NCBI GenBank assembly: GCA_025677825.1
Contig: JAIXMO010000003.1
Span: forward strand, 930,001-994,000
Source: Helicostylum pulchrum
Lineage: Eukaryota; Mucoromycota; Mucoromycetes; Mucorales; Mucoraceae
DNA length: 64,000 nt
Reading direction: 5' to 3'
Shown here: positions 35,983-47,148 of the stretch, in pieces
How positions within the stretch are numbered: position 1 is the stretch's first letter
Layout of the letters: each line of letters opens with the position of its first letter
The notes under the pieces: generated by a model
Told to the model about the DNA's origin: nothing
The model's input: the letters and a program-made list of their open reading frames with translations, nothing else
The model's database searches: none
Translations under genes and position numbers: made by a program

Positions 35983-36909
35983 ATGCCTACTAGTAGAATG
36001 CAAAATCCAAGGGTGACTAAAGAATCACACAATGTAAATGATTTCTTCTTCGCTAAGATTGATAATACTGTAGATAACAGTTTACCAGTGGAAATTATCG
36101 AAGAATATAACAACAATATGAAAGAACAAGCTAACAACTATTGCTTCAGAAAGCTTCCTGTCTGTGTTGATTTTCTTCGATTGGCTATAAGCCAATCAGT
36201 ATCTGAATTACCTCGTTGGGTTTGGTAGAATGGATATGATACCAACAATACCGAAAATGACAACGTTATGATTCAATTGATGCGCTTCATACTCACAGAT
36301 TCCTGCGCCAACTGTAGTAAACCCGAACCAGCATCAGTTAATGAAAGAACTCCCTATGTGGAATACGTCGTTCCTATTTTCAAGTACTTTTCTGCCGCTA
36401 CCAAGCTCATGGCATTCGTATCGTGCGAAAAAGGTCTTGTTGTATGTATGCCGGGCGATTCTACCAAAAATATTTTAGGAGCTGCTGTAGAGGATAGTTT
36501 AAAAAGGATTTTAATGGAATCCTCTGGTGAAGTTGATGACGAAGATACCATTGAAGATACCATTGAAGATATCATTGAAGATATCATTGGTATCATCAAG
36601 TTGATGGAACGTGGTGCTAAATGCTTAGAAGAAGAGATGAATCGATATAGATAAGCTTCTTTCTCTACTTTTTTAAAACGCCGTATTTTCTGTATCCAAT
36701 ATGTCGGATATACTCTCACTTTATTGTCTACTGGGGTTTATAATGAGAACATGTGGTCTTGTGTTTTGAAAAGATCCAGTGTAGTACCAAGAAACTATGA
36801 GCAGAAAGAATATTGGCTGTCCGTTCTTGAACTCCTAGCAACTTTAAAGGAAGAACTCGAAGCTCAAGATCTGTTGAGTAAAGAATTAGCTGAGGAACAT
36901 ATTGGTTAG
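35983..36909 (+). pseudogene. Lineage-specific family gene interrupted by two in-frame stops
   Basis: One reading frame of about 308 codons stays open except for a TAG at 36226-36228 and a TAA at 36652-36654. The ATG at 35983 is in context AAAAAATGCC. Landmarks are ERTPYVEYVVPIFKYF, KRILMESSGE, a repeated DTIEDTIEDIIEDIIG (15-nt tandem units at about 36543-36594), ASFSTFLKRRIF and KEYWLSVLELLATLKEELE. The E-x-S-G strand and C-terminal helices match a family of uncharacterised proteins repeated in Mucorales genomes, as I recall them. It lies 93 bp beyond the Tc1 element. A recent pseudogene is the simplest reading; stop-codon readthrough is less likely. Confidence 0.68.
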
Positions 36910-37427
36910 AAGTATGTAAAAGATAATGACAGACTTAGAAATAGATGCATGTAATGGTATTTTGTTTAATAAAATATTTTGTATTTTTATTGGCCCTTTA
37001 CGTCGTAAAAAAAGTGATTTATTTGGAGGATCGTCATAAACAGTGATATATATTATAAAGCTTTAAAAACTAAGAATGATATTTTATAAGGTACACTTTT
37101 TTTATTTTATTTTATTTTTTACCTTAAACTGGCATAGTTATTCACAACTGTTAACTAATAAAAACCATTGCCAAGTATAGTAGTATAGTAAAATGTTGTC
37201 ATAATTTTGTTTATTTTTCTACTTTTGCGCCACATATAGTAGAGTACTCCTGATCATTAACATGCAGTTTTATATGTGCTAAGCAATTTTTTTATGAAAC
37301 GTACATTTTATTATATAATAAAAAGAGTCTAAATATAAGGAATAGTAAAAAAAAAAAGATGAATGTATATATGGCAAATAGTTATATGATTATATGAAGA
37401 AAGTGGGAAGGGGGGGGGGGATATATT
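36910..37427. other. Spacer
   Basis: AT-rich spacer with a short TATAGTAG tandem (37178-37192) and a poly-G run near 37409-37420. No gene is seen. Confidence 0.55.
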
Positions 37428-39607
37428 TTAGTTTCCAAAGAGATGTCTGGTACGATTTTTGATCTTGTACTCTTGTGGAATATCTTGATTGTGCTCAAGT
37501 ACAGCACAAGCCATGAATTCCAAAAACCTGTTGCCGTATATCGAAGGTCTTACAGATGAAATAGCCTTTTTATCTTGAGTAAGAGATTTATAATGATGTT
37601 CTGTTCTCTTCTTCATATCATACGGAGTCAAGATATCAATGATACCCAGTGAGTAAAGTACAGGTATAGGCCTATCATGTTCATCTGTACCTCTAAAACC
37701 ACCTTCATCTGCATAGAAAACACAATTATGACGTCTAAATAAAAATATATATGTCAGTATAAATAAATAAACCGATTTTTTTTTTTTTTTACTCTTGTGT
37801 TTCTTCTGGTAATTGAGAAACGTCTAATTTATCTGGATTGGCAATAGAAATAGCTTTACGAACTACTTGAGCTTTACTTGATCTACGTTCCCTTAAAATT
37901 TCTTTACGTTGAATGGACTTTGTGTTTGGTTGAAATGATTGTAAGGTGGTGTCACGAACATTATCCTTATTTCCGCGCATCATATCATGTACACCAATTA
38001 ATAGACTATAATCCATAATATTAAGTTGCGCCAAAAGCTATTTTAACGAAAAGTTAGAAAAGCGTGATATCAAATGACCAAAAAAAAAAAACTTACAGTA
38101 ACATCACGGACAAGTTGACCAATAAACATCTTTCTCTTTTGAGGTCCTAACTTGAGTTTACGATCTCTTTTTACCCAATTCAGGTCCTTCATGACAGCGT
38201 AAGGGTTTTTAAGAATTTCTTCTTCAGGTAAAAGTCTTCCTAATGTAGAACCCTATATACAAAATACGTATTAGTTTTTTTGTTGTTGTTGCGTCATTGT
38301 TGTAAATTTTCTTATGTGCTGTACCTTTAAATCATAGGTTTCATGAATATCTTTACTTGTTGGGAAAACATTACTCATGACAACAAAATGAATCTTTTTT
38401 CCGTGAGGTAATTTTACTCTGTGTAAACCATAATATCTACATAACAGTGTACTTGAGTTGTCACTAATATGCTACAAAAAAAAATATAATTAGTAATTGA
38501 ATTTTAACTGTATATATATTTGTATATATTTTACCTGGTGGTACTCTTTCAAGATCTTTCTCATAAAGGTGTGTTCGGTATGGTGAATGGTTTTAATAAT
38601 GAACCTGTAGTCTTTGGAATAGTAAAAGAAACTACCACTTTTACCAGGAGAACCTAGTTCAGATAAAATGTATTTACTGGTTAAAGAAATCTTTTTTGCA
38701 GGGTTGTAATAAGTTAGTTACTAGAGTAAAAAGAAGTATATATGGTAGTTACCAAATAATCGGCAGGATCAACACCAAACTTTTCTCGTAAGCTTCTAAA
38801 TACCCAGGGGGAATAATCTTTAAACTTAAAATCATATTTAGCACCAGGCGTCAACTCATCACCAACGACATCAAAGGCCAACTTATGAGCAGCTGTGAAA
38901 TCATCATCCGTTAAAGGTCTGTCAATTTTAGCAGTGACTCTACTGACAGCAATTCGAATACCAGTCAACATATTATACATTAATACATAGTTCTGATGTC
39001 CTTCTGAGATACGAGTACCCATCAAGACGGGATCTTCTTCTTCTGAAGCGGGAATCTTAAAACGAGACAATCTATTAAATGTTTTTCTTCTTGCAGATAA
39101 TTCCTTTTGGAATTCTTCTGATCGTCTCATTAACTGTAGCCGCTCTTTGTCAGCCATACGTTGTCTTGCAGATTTTAGTGTATGACCCGTGGTGTGATAT
39201 CGACCTAGTGAAACTACGCTAGGAAATTCTGGTAACGGCTTATGTAAATTTGATTCTTGGCTTTGGATAGAAGAAAGTGTAGAGTGTCGTTTTAAAATCA
39301 CTTGGTCTGCTTGGTTATTATCTTCTTGAACGTGGCGATGAATGGATGAATCGGGGGTCAAGGTAGGTGTAGGAATAAAGATTTCTTTCTTTACATAAGG
39401 TGCGGTGTACGACCTTTTATCTGCAAAGTTGGGTGTAAAGCTGGAGGGCGAAGCTGGTGGCGAAAGCTCGCTTGGGTCTTCTTGTACATACTGCACAAGT
39501 TGGTTTTTGTCAGCTGTAATAGTTTCTTCAGGGTATATTGAATAAGAGTTCTTCCTGTTGTTCATTTTTGAACTCCAATTTACTGAATTGTTAAAATCTA
39601 GCGACAT
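37428..39607 (-). CDS. MSS4: Phosphatidylinositol-4-phosphate 5-kinase
   Basis: A multi-exon gene. Exon 1 is 39607-38753, exon 2 begins at 38690 (its intron carries a TAACTAAC branch site), and further exons cover about 38535, 38472-38325, 38253-38097, 38040-37794 and 37735-37428. A disordered N-terminus precedes the kinase core: [43 protein letters not shown] (glycine-rich loop), [11 protein letters not shown] (ATP-lysine), [14 protein letters not shown] (catalytic MDYSLL) and [20 protein letters not shown] (IID and activation loop). This is the type I PIP kinase Mss4/Its3, making PI(4,5)P2 at the plasma membrane for actin and endocytosis. The enzyme appears intact. It uses the PI4P made by the Ypp1-anchored kinase, whose scaffold gene is 10 kb away. 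Confidence 0.93.
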
Positions 39608-41118
39608 TCTTTATATAAAATATTCTGTATATAAAAAAAAAGAGAGAGGGAAAAAAAGGAAAAAAGGAAAAGAGGGAAAACCATTTATTTATTAAAAAGA
39701 GACCAGTTACACAAGAAAGAGTGATGTCTTATAATTAGAAATATCCCCAAGCCTAACTTTAAACGGAAAACACAGGGCGCATTTCTTCCGATGTCTTTCC
39801 CCCTTTCCTTATTTAAAAAGAAAAACTTTCTACTAAAAACTGCCAAGAAACTAACTCTTTTTTACGTGTACGTTTTAATATTTTAACACCGAAAAGAGAT
39901 ATTTTTTAAAAAAGCTATTGTTCTTCTCTTGCTTAAATGTTTAGTTCCACGGATGTAAAAATAAAGTGTATATTTAGACCCGGATTCATTTAAGAAAAAT
40001 GACCGTAAATGGTAATTTAATACTTTGCAGCCGTTTACATCATACTACTTCTTTAAGGCGGCTATAAATGCTTCGTGCGCTTATTACACAAAATTACTCT
40101 GCGCGTAAAAAACGTCCTCTGCAAAAAAAAGTGTATAGTAATAATATCTGAAGGCGGCATAAGTGGTTATTTGCTACAGTTGAAACAAACGGAAGACGTG
40201 ACTACAGGTCACAGTGCCCTTGAAAAAAGCGTATTTCAGACAATGAAATTCGTCTGCGGCCTCTATTTCGATTGAAACCCCCCTATTACAGACAACAATA
40301 ACTATTTATTCAAATATAATAGTTAATAGCCCAGTTTATGTGTTTATTATAAAGAATGTGTTACGGTTACAATAACATCAAAATGATACAATGGATTTTT
40401 TATCATGAGGTCTGTCTCACTAATAAATAATAACAAATATTTTCGGTGATGACACCATTGTATTGTTGTCTTCTTTAATGAACCTCGTTTTTATGGCTGA
40501 ATGAACTCACGCTTACTTTTAATTTCCACACATATTTTGCATGAAAAAGCCGGGATGATTGGACAAGAAGAAGTGATATGGCCATGTCAAGCGACAAAAT
40601 ATACTTGGATTTAGTTTTTAACCAAGAAAGCAATTCATCTTACCCATAAAGCCGTCCTTAAAAACGTATAGTTCTCTATATCTGCAATTAGTAGCTATTT
40701 TTATTTTTCTGGTTGTGGTTGCAGCCAAGTTTTTTTTTTCTTAGCACCAAGTAGCAAAAGAATCAAGCGATGATTTAACTTACGGTTGATAAACAAGAGC
40801 AAACGCGTACAAAAAAAATGTCACACAATATTCAAAGTATATAATACGCAATGTTTTTTCCAGGCCTACCCCTATATTTACAGATGAACGGCAAAAAGAA
40901 GTATGTATACGTACGTAAAAACACAGCGTCTACTTAATTAAGTTCTACATACACATCACTCAAAAAAAAAAAAACTTTACCACATACACTTGCAAAAAAA
41001 AAAGTGCACCTAACACTTTATCGGAACCGTGACGGCGTTAGCGTTAAGCTTTTTTTTCTTTGAGAAAATAAAAAAACGCGCGTTTCAAAAAATAAAAAAA
41101 CTCACTTCTTCTTTAAAT
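39608..41118. other. Divergent promoter region between MSS4 and the M16 protease gene
   Basis: 1.5 kb of AT-rich DNA with purine runs just upstream of MSS4. The 66-codon open frame at 40075-40275 lacks an ATG or supporting features. No repeat was recognised. Confidence 0.55.
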
Positions 41119-44100
41119 ATGACTAACTTTAAAGAAGTGTGTACTGTACCTACCGACTTTGGTGTATCTTTCACCAAGTTTAAAAGTGAAAAGACAGGTT
41201 TAACTGTTATTTTAGCTGATATTGAAGGTAAAACAATAGTTTAAAGAAGAAGAAAAAAACACGTATAGCTAAAACTTGTCATTTCCCTTTTTAGCCCCTC
41301 TTGTCAACGGTTATTTTGCTTTGGCAACAGAAAGTAAAAAAATAAAATAAAAAAATCCGCCACCCAAAAAAAAAAAACAAACTAAACTAAAAATATATCA
41401 AAATAGGTTTTGATGATTTTGGCTGTCCTCATACTTTAGAACAGTAAGCGTACCATATAAAAAAAACCCCCAAACTTTTTTCTAAACCATTTATTCTAGT
41501 CTCGTGTTTTTAGGTAGTGAGCAATACCCTTACAAGGTAACAAAAAAAAAGCACGCATTTTTACTTAAATCCTAAAAAAAAAAAAAAAAATCAATTCTAG
41601 GGTGTTCTTGATTCACTTGCCAACCGTGCTATTGCACAAGGAACTAACGCATGGACAGACGTAGATCACACCTGTTACACCATCACCACCGCTGGATCGC
41701 AAGGCTTCTTGAACATTTTACCCATCTATGTCGACCACATTTTATATCCCACCTTGACGGAAACCGGATACCATACCGAAGTGCACCACATTAACGGTAA
41801 AGGAGAAGACGCTGGTGTTGTCTACAGTGAGATGCAAGGTTGTCAAAACCTTGGGGATGATAGACTTCATCTCCGTATGAAGAGATTGATGTACCCCGAG
41901 TCTTGTGGTTACAGATCTGAAACCGGTGGTCTTATGGAACGATTAAGAGAATTATCTGTTGAAAAGAGTAAACGTTTTTCTAAACCTTTTTTTTTTAACT
42001 TGCATACTGATAATTTATTATTTTTAAAAAAAAATAGTTCGCGATTATCATCAATCTTATTATAGACCTGATAACCTTTGTTTGATTGTTACTGGTAAGG
42101 TAGACAAGGATGAACTTTTAAAGGCGTTGGAACCTGTAGAGGAATCAATTATTAAAAAGGGTCCTCTTCCTGAGATGCAAAGACCTTGGGTCAGTACTGG
42201 CGATTTCCCTGATCTTCAAGAAAACATTACTGAAACTGTTCTTTTTGCTGATGAAGATGAATCTATGGGTTCTGTACTTTTAGCTTGGAATGGTCCCATG
42301 TGTCATGTAAGAGATATATTGTTTTGTTACATGCACAAAAAAAAACTTATCACACACGCAAAAAAAAATTATAGGACTACCTTGCTCAAAAAGAATTGGA
42401 AGTTTTAAACGTGTATCTTACAGATTCCCCTGTCTCTGTATTACAAAAAGAATTTGTAGAGATTGAAGATGCACTTTGTACCGACGTTGATTTCCATATT
42501 ACCGATCACTTAAAGTCAACCTTGATGTTTACTGCTTCTAGTGTACCTATTGAAGAAATTGAAAACTTTCCTATTGAGTTCTTCAAGACCTTGAAACGTT
42601 TAGTAAATGAAAAAGATATTGATATGACCAGAATGGCTACTGTTATTGAAAAGGAAACTTTAAAGGTAAAGCAAAAGAGAGAGAGAGAGAGGGAGAAGGT
42701 AACTAATATAACGTTATAGCTTTTGGATAGTGCTGAAACTGACGCTCACGATACGGCAGCAGCAGTTGCAATCTCTGACTTTTTGTACGGTTCCGCCGAC
42801 GGAAAAGACCTCAAGGAATCTGTCAAGGACCAAGAGTACCTCAACATTCTTTCTAAATACACTGCGCAAGATTGGTTAAAGGTACTTGAGAAATGGTACA
42901 TTAGTCCACCTCATATCACCTTATACGGTAAGCCTTCTGCAGAATTTGCCGAACAACAAACAGAAGATGAGGAAACCCGTGTTGAAAAACAATGCGAGGA
43001 TCTTGGCCCCGAAAAATTAAACCAACTTCAAAAGAAATTAGATGACGCCATGGCTAAAAACGATGCACCTATTCCTAACGAACTTTTAGAGGGGTTCAAG
43101 ATTCCTTCTGCTTCTACCATCAAGTTTATTGATGTAGTTACGGCTAGAAACAACGATACCAGTTTATCGAACGGAGTACAAGAATATATTAACAAGGATA
43201 ATGAAGCAGATGTACCTTTGTTTATTCAGTTTGATCATATCAAGTCGCATTTCGTTAAAGTCTCTGCTCATATCAGTGCATCTTCTATTCCTTCCAACTT
43301 GTTGCCTTACACAAAACTCTTTTTGAAGGCCATCTTTTCACTCCCAGTCGAAAAAGACGGTCAATTGATTCCTTATGAAGATGTCGTCAAGGGTTTAGGA
43401 GAAGACACCATGGAATATGATGCTTCTCTCGGTACCAATTTCGGATTTAGAGAATTAGCTGTCTTTACTTTAAAGGCCAAGGCATCCAAGTACGCTCAAT
43501 CCATTCAATGGCTCCATGATATCTTATGGAATACCAAGTTCACTGTGGAAAGATTAAAGATTGTCGCGTCTCAAATTTTGAACGATATTCCTCAAGCAAA
43601 GAGAGATGGTCATGATATGGGTAACGCTACCATGCGTGCTCTTCAATACGATCCCAAGAAATCCGTTCATGCTGCTCGTAACCTCTTGTTCCAAAACGTG
43701 TTTTTAACTGACGTCGTCAAGAGATTAGAAGAAAGTCCTGAATCTGTTTTGGCTGAATTAAATCAATACCGTTCTGCTTTATGTTCTCCCAACAATATTA
43801 GAATTCATGTTACCGGTGATATTTTGAGCTTGCCTAAGCCTAGAACTGCCTTCAAGGACTTTTCACCTACTAAAGTAGCAGGTGAATTATCTCCTATTAC
43901 GTTATCTAAACAGGTACTTTGCCAAGCAGGTCTTGAACCTGGAAACCACGGACTCTTGGTGACTTTACCCACAATCGAAAACACCTTTTCGCTTCACTCA
44001 GTCAAAGGACCTAGTCGTTTCGATGATAACGATATTGCACCTCTTTTGGTTATGATTGAATTATTAGATACAATGGAAGGTATCTTTTGGAAATTGATTC

Positions 44101-44666
44101 GTGGACAAGGTTTAGCGTACTCTTGTTTCTTGGACGCCAATATTGAATCGGGATTGATTAATTTTACAATCTATCAATCTCCTAATGCGTTCAAGGCATT
44201 TGAACAGGCCAAGAAGGTGATTGAACAGTTAGCTAATCATGAAATGGATATTGATCCCGCTTCGATTGATGGTGCAAAGAGTGCGGTTATTTATAGTTTA
44301 GTAGCTAGAGAAAATACCATGGATCGTGCGGCTCTTCAATCTTTTGTTAATCAGGTTTTAAAGAAGATGCCTGCTTCATATAATCAAGATATGTTGATTG
44401 CCATTCAGGTAAATAATACGATTGAACAAAAAAACAAAAAAATATGAAAAAAAAAACTAAAAATAATGTATGTGTAGGCCGTTACTTTGGACGATTTACA
44501 AGACGTATTAAACAAATACTTTGTAAATATGTTTAAACAGGAAACAAGTAATGTTGTTGTAGTCAGTACTCCTACCAAGATTGTAGATATTCAAAAAGGA
44601 TTTGAAGGTTTAGGGTTTAACATCAAGTCAATTGCTTTAAATGATATCACTATGGATGGATTTTAA
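41119..44666 (+). CDS. M16C-type zinc metalloprotease (SPBC3H1.02c/Sdd3-like)
   Basis: Nine exons (41119-41227, 41295-41333, 41407-41443, 41500-41536, 41601-41967, 42038-42306, 42375-42665, 42720-44408, 44478-44666) give 1008 residues, the usual size for this family. The inverted zinc motif HTLEH occurs in GCPHTLEHLVFLGSEQYPYKG, with the distal Glu in the EDAGVVYSEMQG region, as in insulinase-type enzymes. The second half is the related non-catalytic partner domain (LIRGQGLAYSCFLDANIESG). It resembles the uncharacterised fungal zinc protease family that includes yeast YOL098C/Sdd3; likely cytosolic peptide degradation. The last His codon of HTLEH is split by an intron. Confidence 0.92.
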
Positions 44667-44742
44667 TTGATTTTTTTGTTTGCCTCTTTTTTTTGTTTTA
44701 TAAAGTATAAATGAATAAATAAAAATTGTAAAAATATTACAT

Positions 44743-45385
44743 CTATATTCTTAATGCAAAGACGTTAATAATAGCATACATAGCCTTGGTTTCGTGTCTA
44801 TAACCTGCACTATCTATAAAGGAGAGTAAATCAATATCAATTCAATCCAAACAGATGAACTAAAAAACTTACTGTCATTATTCTTATCCCAAATAACAGA
44901 ACTTCCAGCATAAAATCCAGCACCATTTCTTTGTAAAATAACACATGTAACTACAAAATATATATTCTTTTTTAAAAAAATATATCACTAAAAAAAAAAA
45001 TTTAAAAAAGCTTACCAACATATTTATAATTCTTGTTATCTTCCTTCATTTTCGTTAAAATTGTTTCAATAACAGTACTGTTCCAAGTAGGCACTTTGGC
45101 ATGAGAGTAATCTGATTCTCCCAATTCACGCTCGACAGTCTATTAAGTTTCTGGTTACTTTTCAAATAATGCGGGAGTCTTCCCTATTTTTTTTTTTTTT
45201 TTTTTTTTTTTTGTTCTTACTAACTTCTTTAATGAAAGCAATGACTTCTTCAGAGTTGAATTTATTTTCCTATTTAAAAAAAACACATGATGAATACGGT
45301 ATTTCAATCAACTCTCTTTTTTTCTTTTTCTTTTTACATCAGTTCTACCACTAACTTCGGTACTAGGGCTGCCAGCGTTATCCAT
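44743..45385 (-). CDS. Tctex-type cytoplasmic dynein light chain
   Basis: Five small exons give about 120 residues (human DYNLT1 is 113). The reverse strand reads MDNAGSPSTEVSGRTD, ENKFNSEEVIAFIKE, then TVERELGESDYSHAKVPTWN, VTCVILQRNGAGFYAGSSVI and GYRHETKAMYAIINVFALRI, the complete Tctex1/DYNLT fold. It dimerises on the dynein intermediate chain and links cargo. The first 15 residues are variable. It lies convergent with the protease gene, 76 bp apart. Two of the four introns have T-rich interiors. Confidence 0.9.
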
Positions 45386-45728
45386 ATTTATTATAACGAA
45401 AAAAAAAAAGTTTATGAAAAAAGGTGTAGATGAAGTTTACTTGAGTTCTTTCTTTTTTTTTGCCTTTCTCTTTTCAGGACCGACATCTTGAGGAGAGGTC
45501 ACATATATAGATACATGCACCGCGAAAATAACTTTGTGTACCCCTCTTTCCCTTTTCAGAGACGCAGAAGCACCACGTTGATCCTTCGTGCCATATTCTC
45601 TATTTTCTTTCAAGTAAAAAAAAAAACGGAGCTGAAAATCTCCCATAAAGACAAGAAAAAAAAACATGTCTACTTTTTTTATTTTCAAAAACAAAGGACA
45701 ATGGTGAATTGATATTTATTATATGTTA

Positions 45729-45810
45729 AATTTGGTGATACAACTTGGGAATAAAGATATATGTGCGTAGATTTTAGGAAGGATGTTATTATGAAACACG
45801 AAAGTCGATA
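45729..45810 (+). pseudogene. Possible short fossil of the lineage-specific family
   Basis: One frame reads KFGDTTWE-stop-RYMCVDFRKDVIMKHE. The FGDT then VDFR arrangement parallels WGES then KVDG in the gene at 53388-54380. The match is short and could be chance. Confidence 0.25.
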
Positions 45811-45914
45811 ATAATAAAAGTTCGGTTTATGTGAGCACCAGGCTGTATAGTTGTCAACTAGTTATAAGACTTGTTTATATAGTTTATAGAAATGGTATCA
45901 AAATGCCAGTCATC

Positions 45915-45968
45915 ACAAAGGGATAATCAAACAGAATTATTTTAAACAAAGGGATAATCAAACAGAAT
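45915..45968 (+). repeat. Exact 23-bp direct repeat
   Basis: The same 23 bases (starting ACAAAGGGATAATC and ending CAGAAT) occur at 45915-45937 and 45946-45968, separated by 8 bp. They could be a regulatory tandem or a replication-slippage product. Confidence 0.85.
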
Positions 45969-46229
45969 GAAAGAGAGCAATGGAAAATAATTAAAGGGGT
46001 ATAGATAAAACTAAATAAGTGAACACCAAGATATTTGAAGTCTACGGTAGTTCTTTGTTAGAAAGAAAAAGAAAAGAGACGTGTTTATACTTTCGTCGCA
46101 AGTTTGTGTTACTTGACACAAGAAAAGTTAATTTGAATGTACTTAACATTGGTACATTCAACTATACAACTTCTTGTCAAACGATATGTAAATAGTTGAT
46201 ATAAATTAACATACTGCCGGACTAATTAA

Positions 46230-46585
46230 ACTTACTTGTCCCTTCGTAAGTTTTTCGCTTCTTTTATAGGCTCGAACTTCACTAATTATCATCAAGTTGT
46301 TCACTTCATCCTTTATTTCTTCTAAAGGCTCGTATCTAGAATTTAAGTCTTCCGTTGCAATTGTGTAGTTGTTACGAAGAATAGATATGATACCAGAATC
46401 GGGGGGCGATCAGTAACAAAGTCAAGGATATTATAGTATAGTAGACTATAAGTAACGTTGATTAATTAATTATAGCCCATTTATTCAACTTTAAATAACA
46501 AAGGGAAACTTACTCTTGTTTGTGTAATTGGTCTACTCTTTGTAAATTTTCCTTTCGTTCACCGAGTTTTTTATAAAGTTATCAT
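46230..46585 (-). pseudogene. Spliced coding remnant, helical protein of unknown family
   Basis: Two exon-like blocks end in good donors. The first, at about 46585-46515, reads LYKKLGERKENLQRVDQLHKQ. The second, at about 46430-46237, reads DSGIISILRNNYTIATEDLN then YEPLEEIKDEVNNLMIISEV. Upstream of DSGI the frame slips at a run of six C, where a seventh would restore an aligned D-R-P-P; this suggests a one-base loss, so I score it as a decayed gene. The blocks look like coiled-coil or helical-bundle sequence. A real small gene with unrecognised exons is possible. Confidence 0.4.
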
Positions 46586-47148
46586 TGAAAAGTTGGGTCC
46601 AGCTTGAAAAAAATGATCTATTTCATCTTTATCACCCCTATAAGCAGACAAAAAATAAGTAACTATAAATTCATGTTTTACATAAAAATGGGGAATGATC
46701 GCTTAAGAAGAAGCGGTGTCATTGGCAATATCCTCCTTTGGCCAGGAGATTTTCTTCTTTTGGGAGTTTTTCTCTTGGGTGTGTACTTCAAAATAATAAT
46801 AATAAAAGGTGTTACACGCATATTTCGCGCTTATCCGTTTTATCGTACGAATATATAAATATGTATTTTTTTGTACATGTACTCAATTTTAAAATAGTAA
46901 ATATCATCCTTTAACCTACTTTGAAGTTTTTAGTGCTCACAAACAAACATTTTTACGTCATAAGTGAAAGCGTGCTTATTTGGGTATTACGGCGTACTTC
47001 TGTCCCAACCAATTGAAAGACATGGTTGCTTCCTCACCCCCCGCTCGCGCGTGCGTGCTGAGCTATTGTTTTAAATTTCCCTTTTTCTTTCTCTGAATCT
47101 TTTTTCTGTTTTTCTTTTTATTACTTCATTATAAAAAAAAACTCAACA

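Larger units (their letters stand above)
45386..47148. other. Spacer with remnants and a short direct repeat
   Basis: Contains a possible family fossil (45729-45810), an exact 23-bp direct repeat (45915-45968) and a spliced coding remnant on the minus strand (46230-46585). The last 130 bp form the pyrimidine-rich promoter/leader of the Ysc84 gene. Confidence 0.5.

Noticed and set aside
35983..36909. Stop-codon reassignment as an explanation for the two in-frame stops
   Set aside because: All intact genes here end in TAA, TAG or TGA at family-typical positions, and the local eRF1 has standard NIKS and YxCxxxF motifs.
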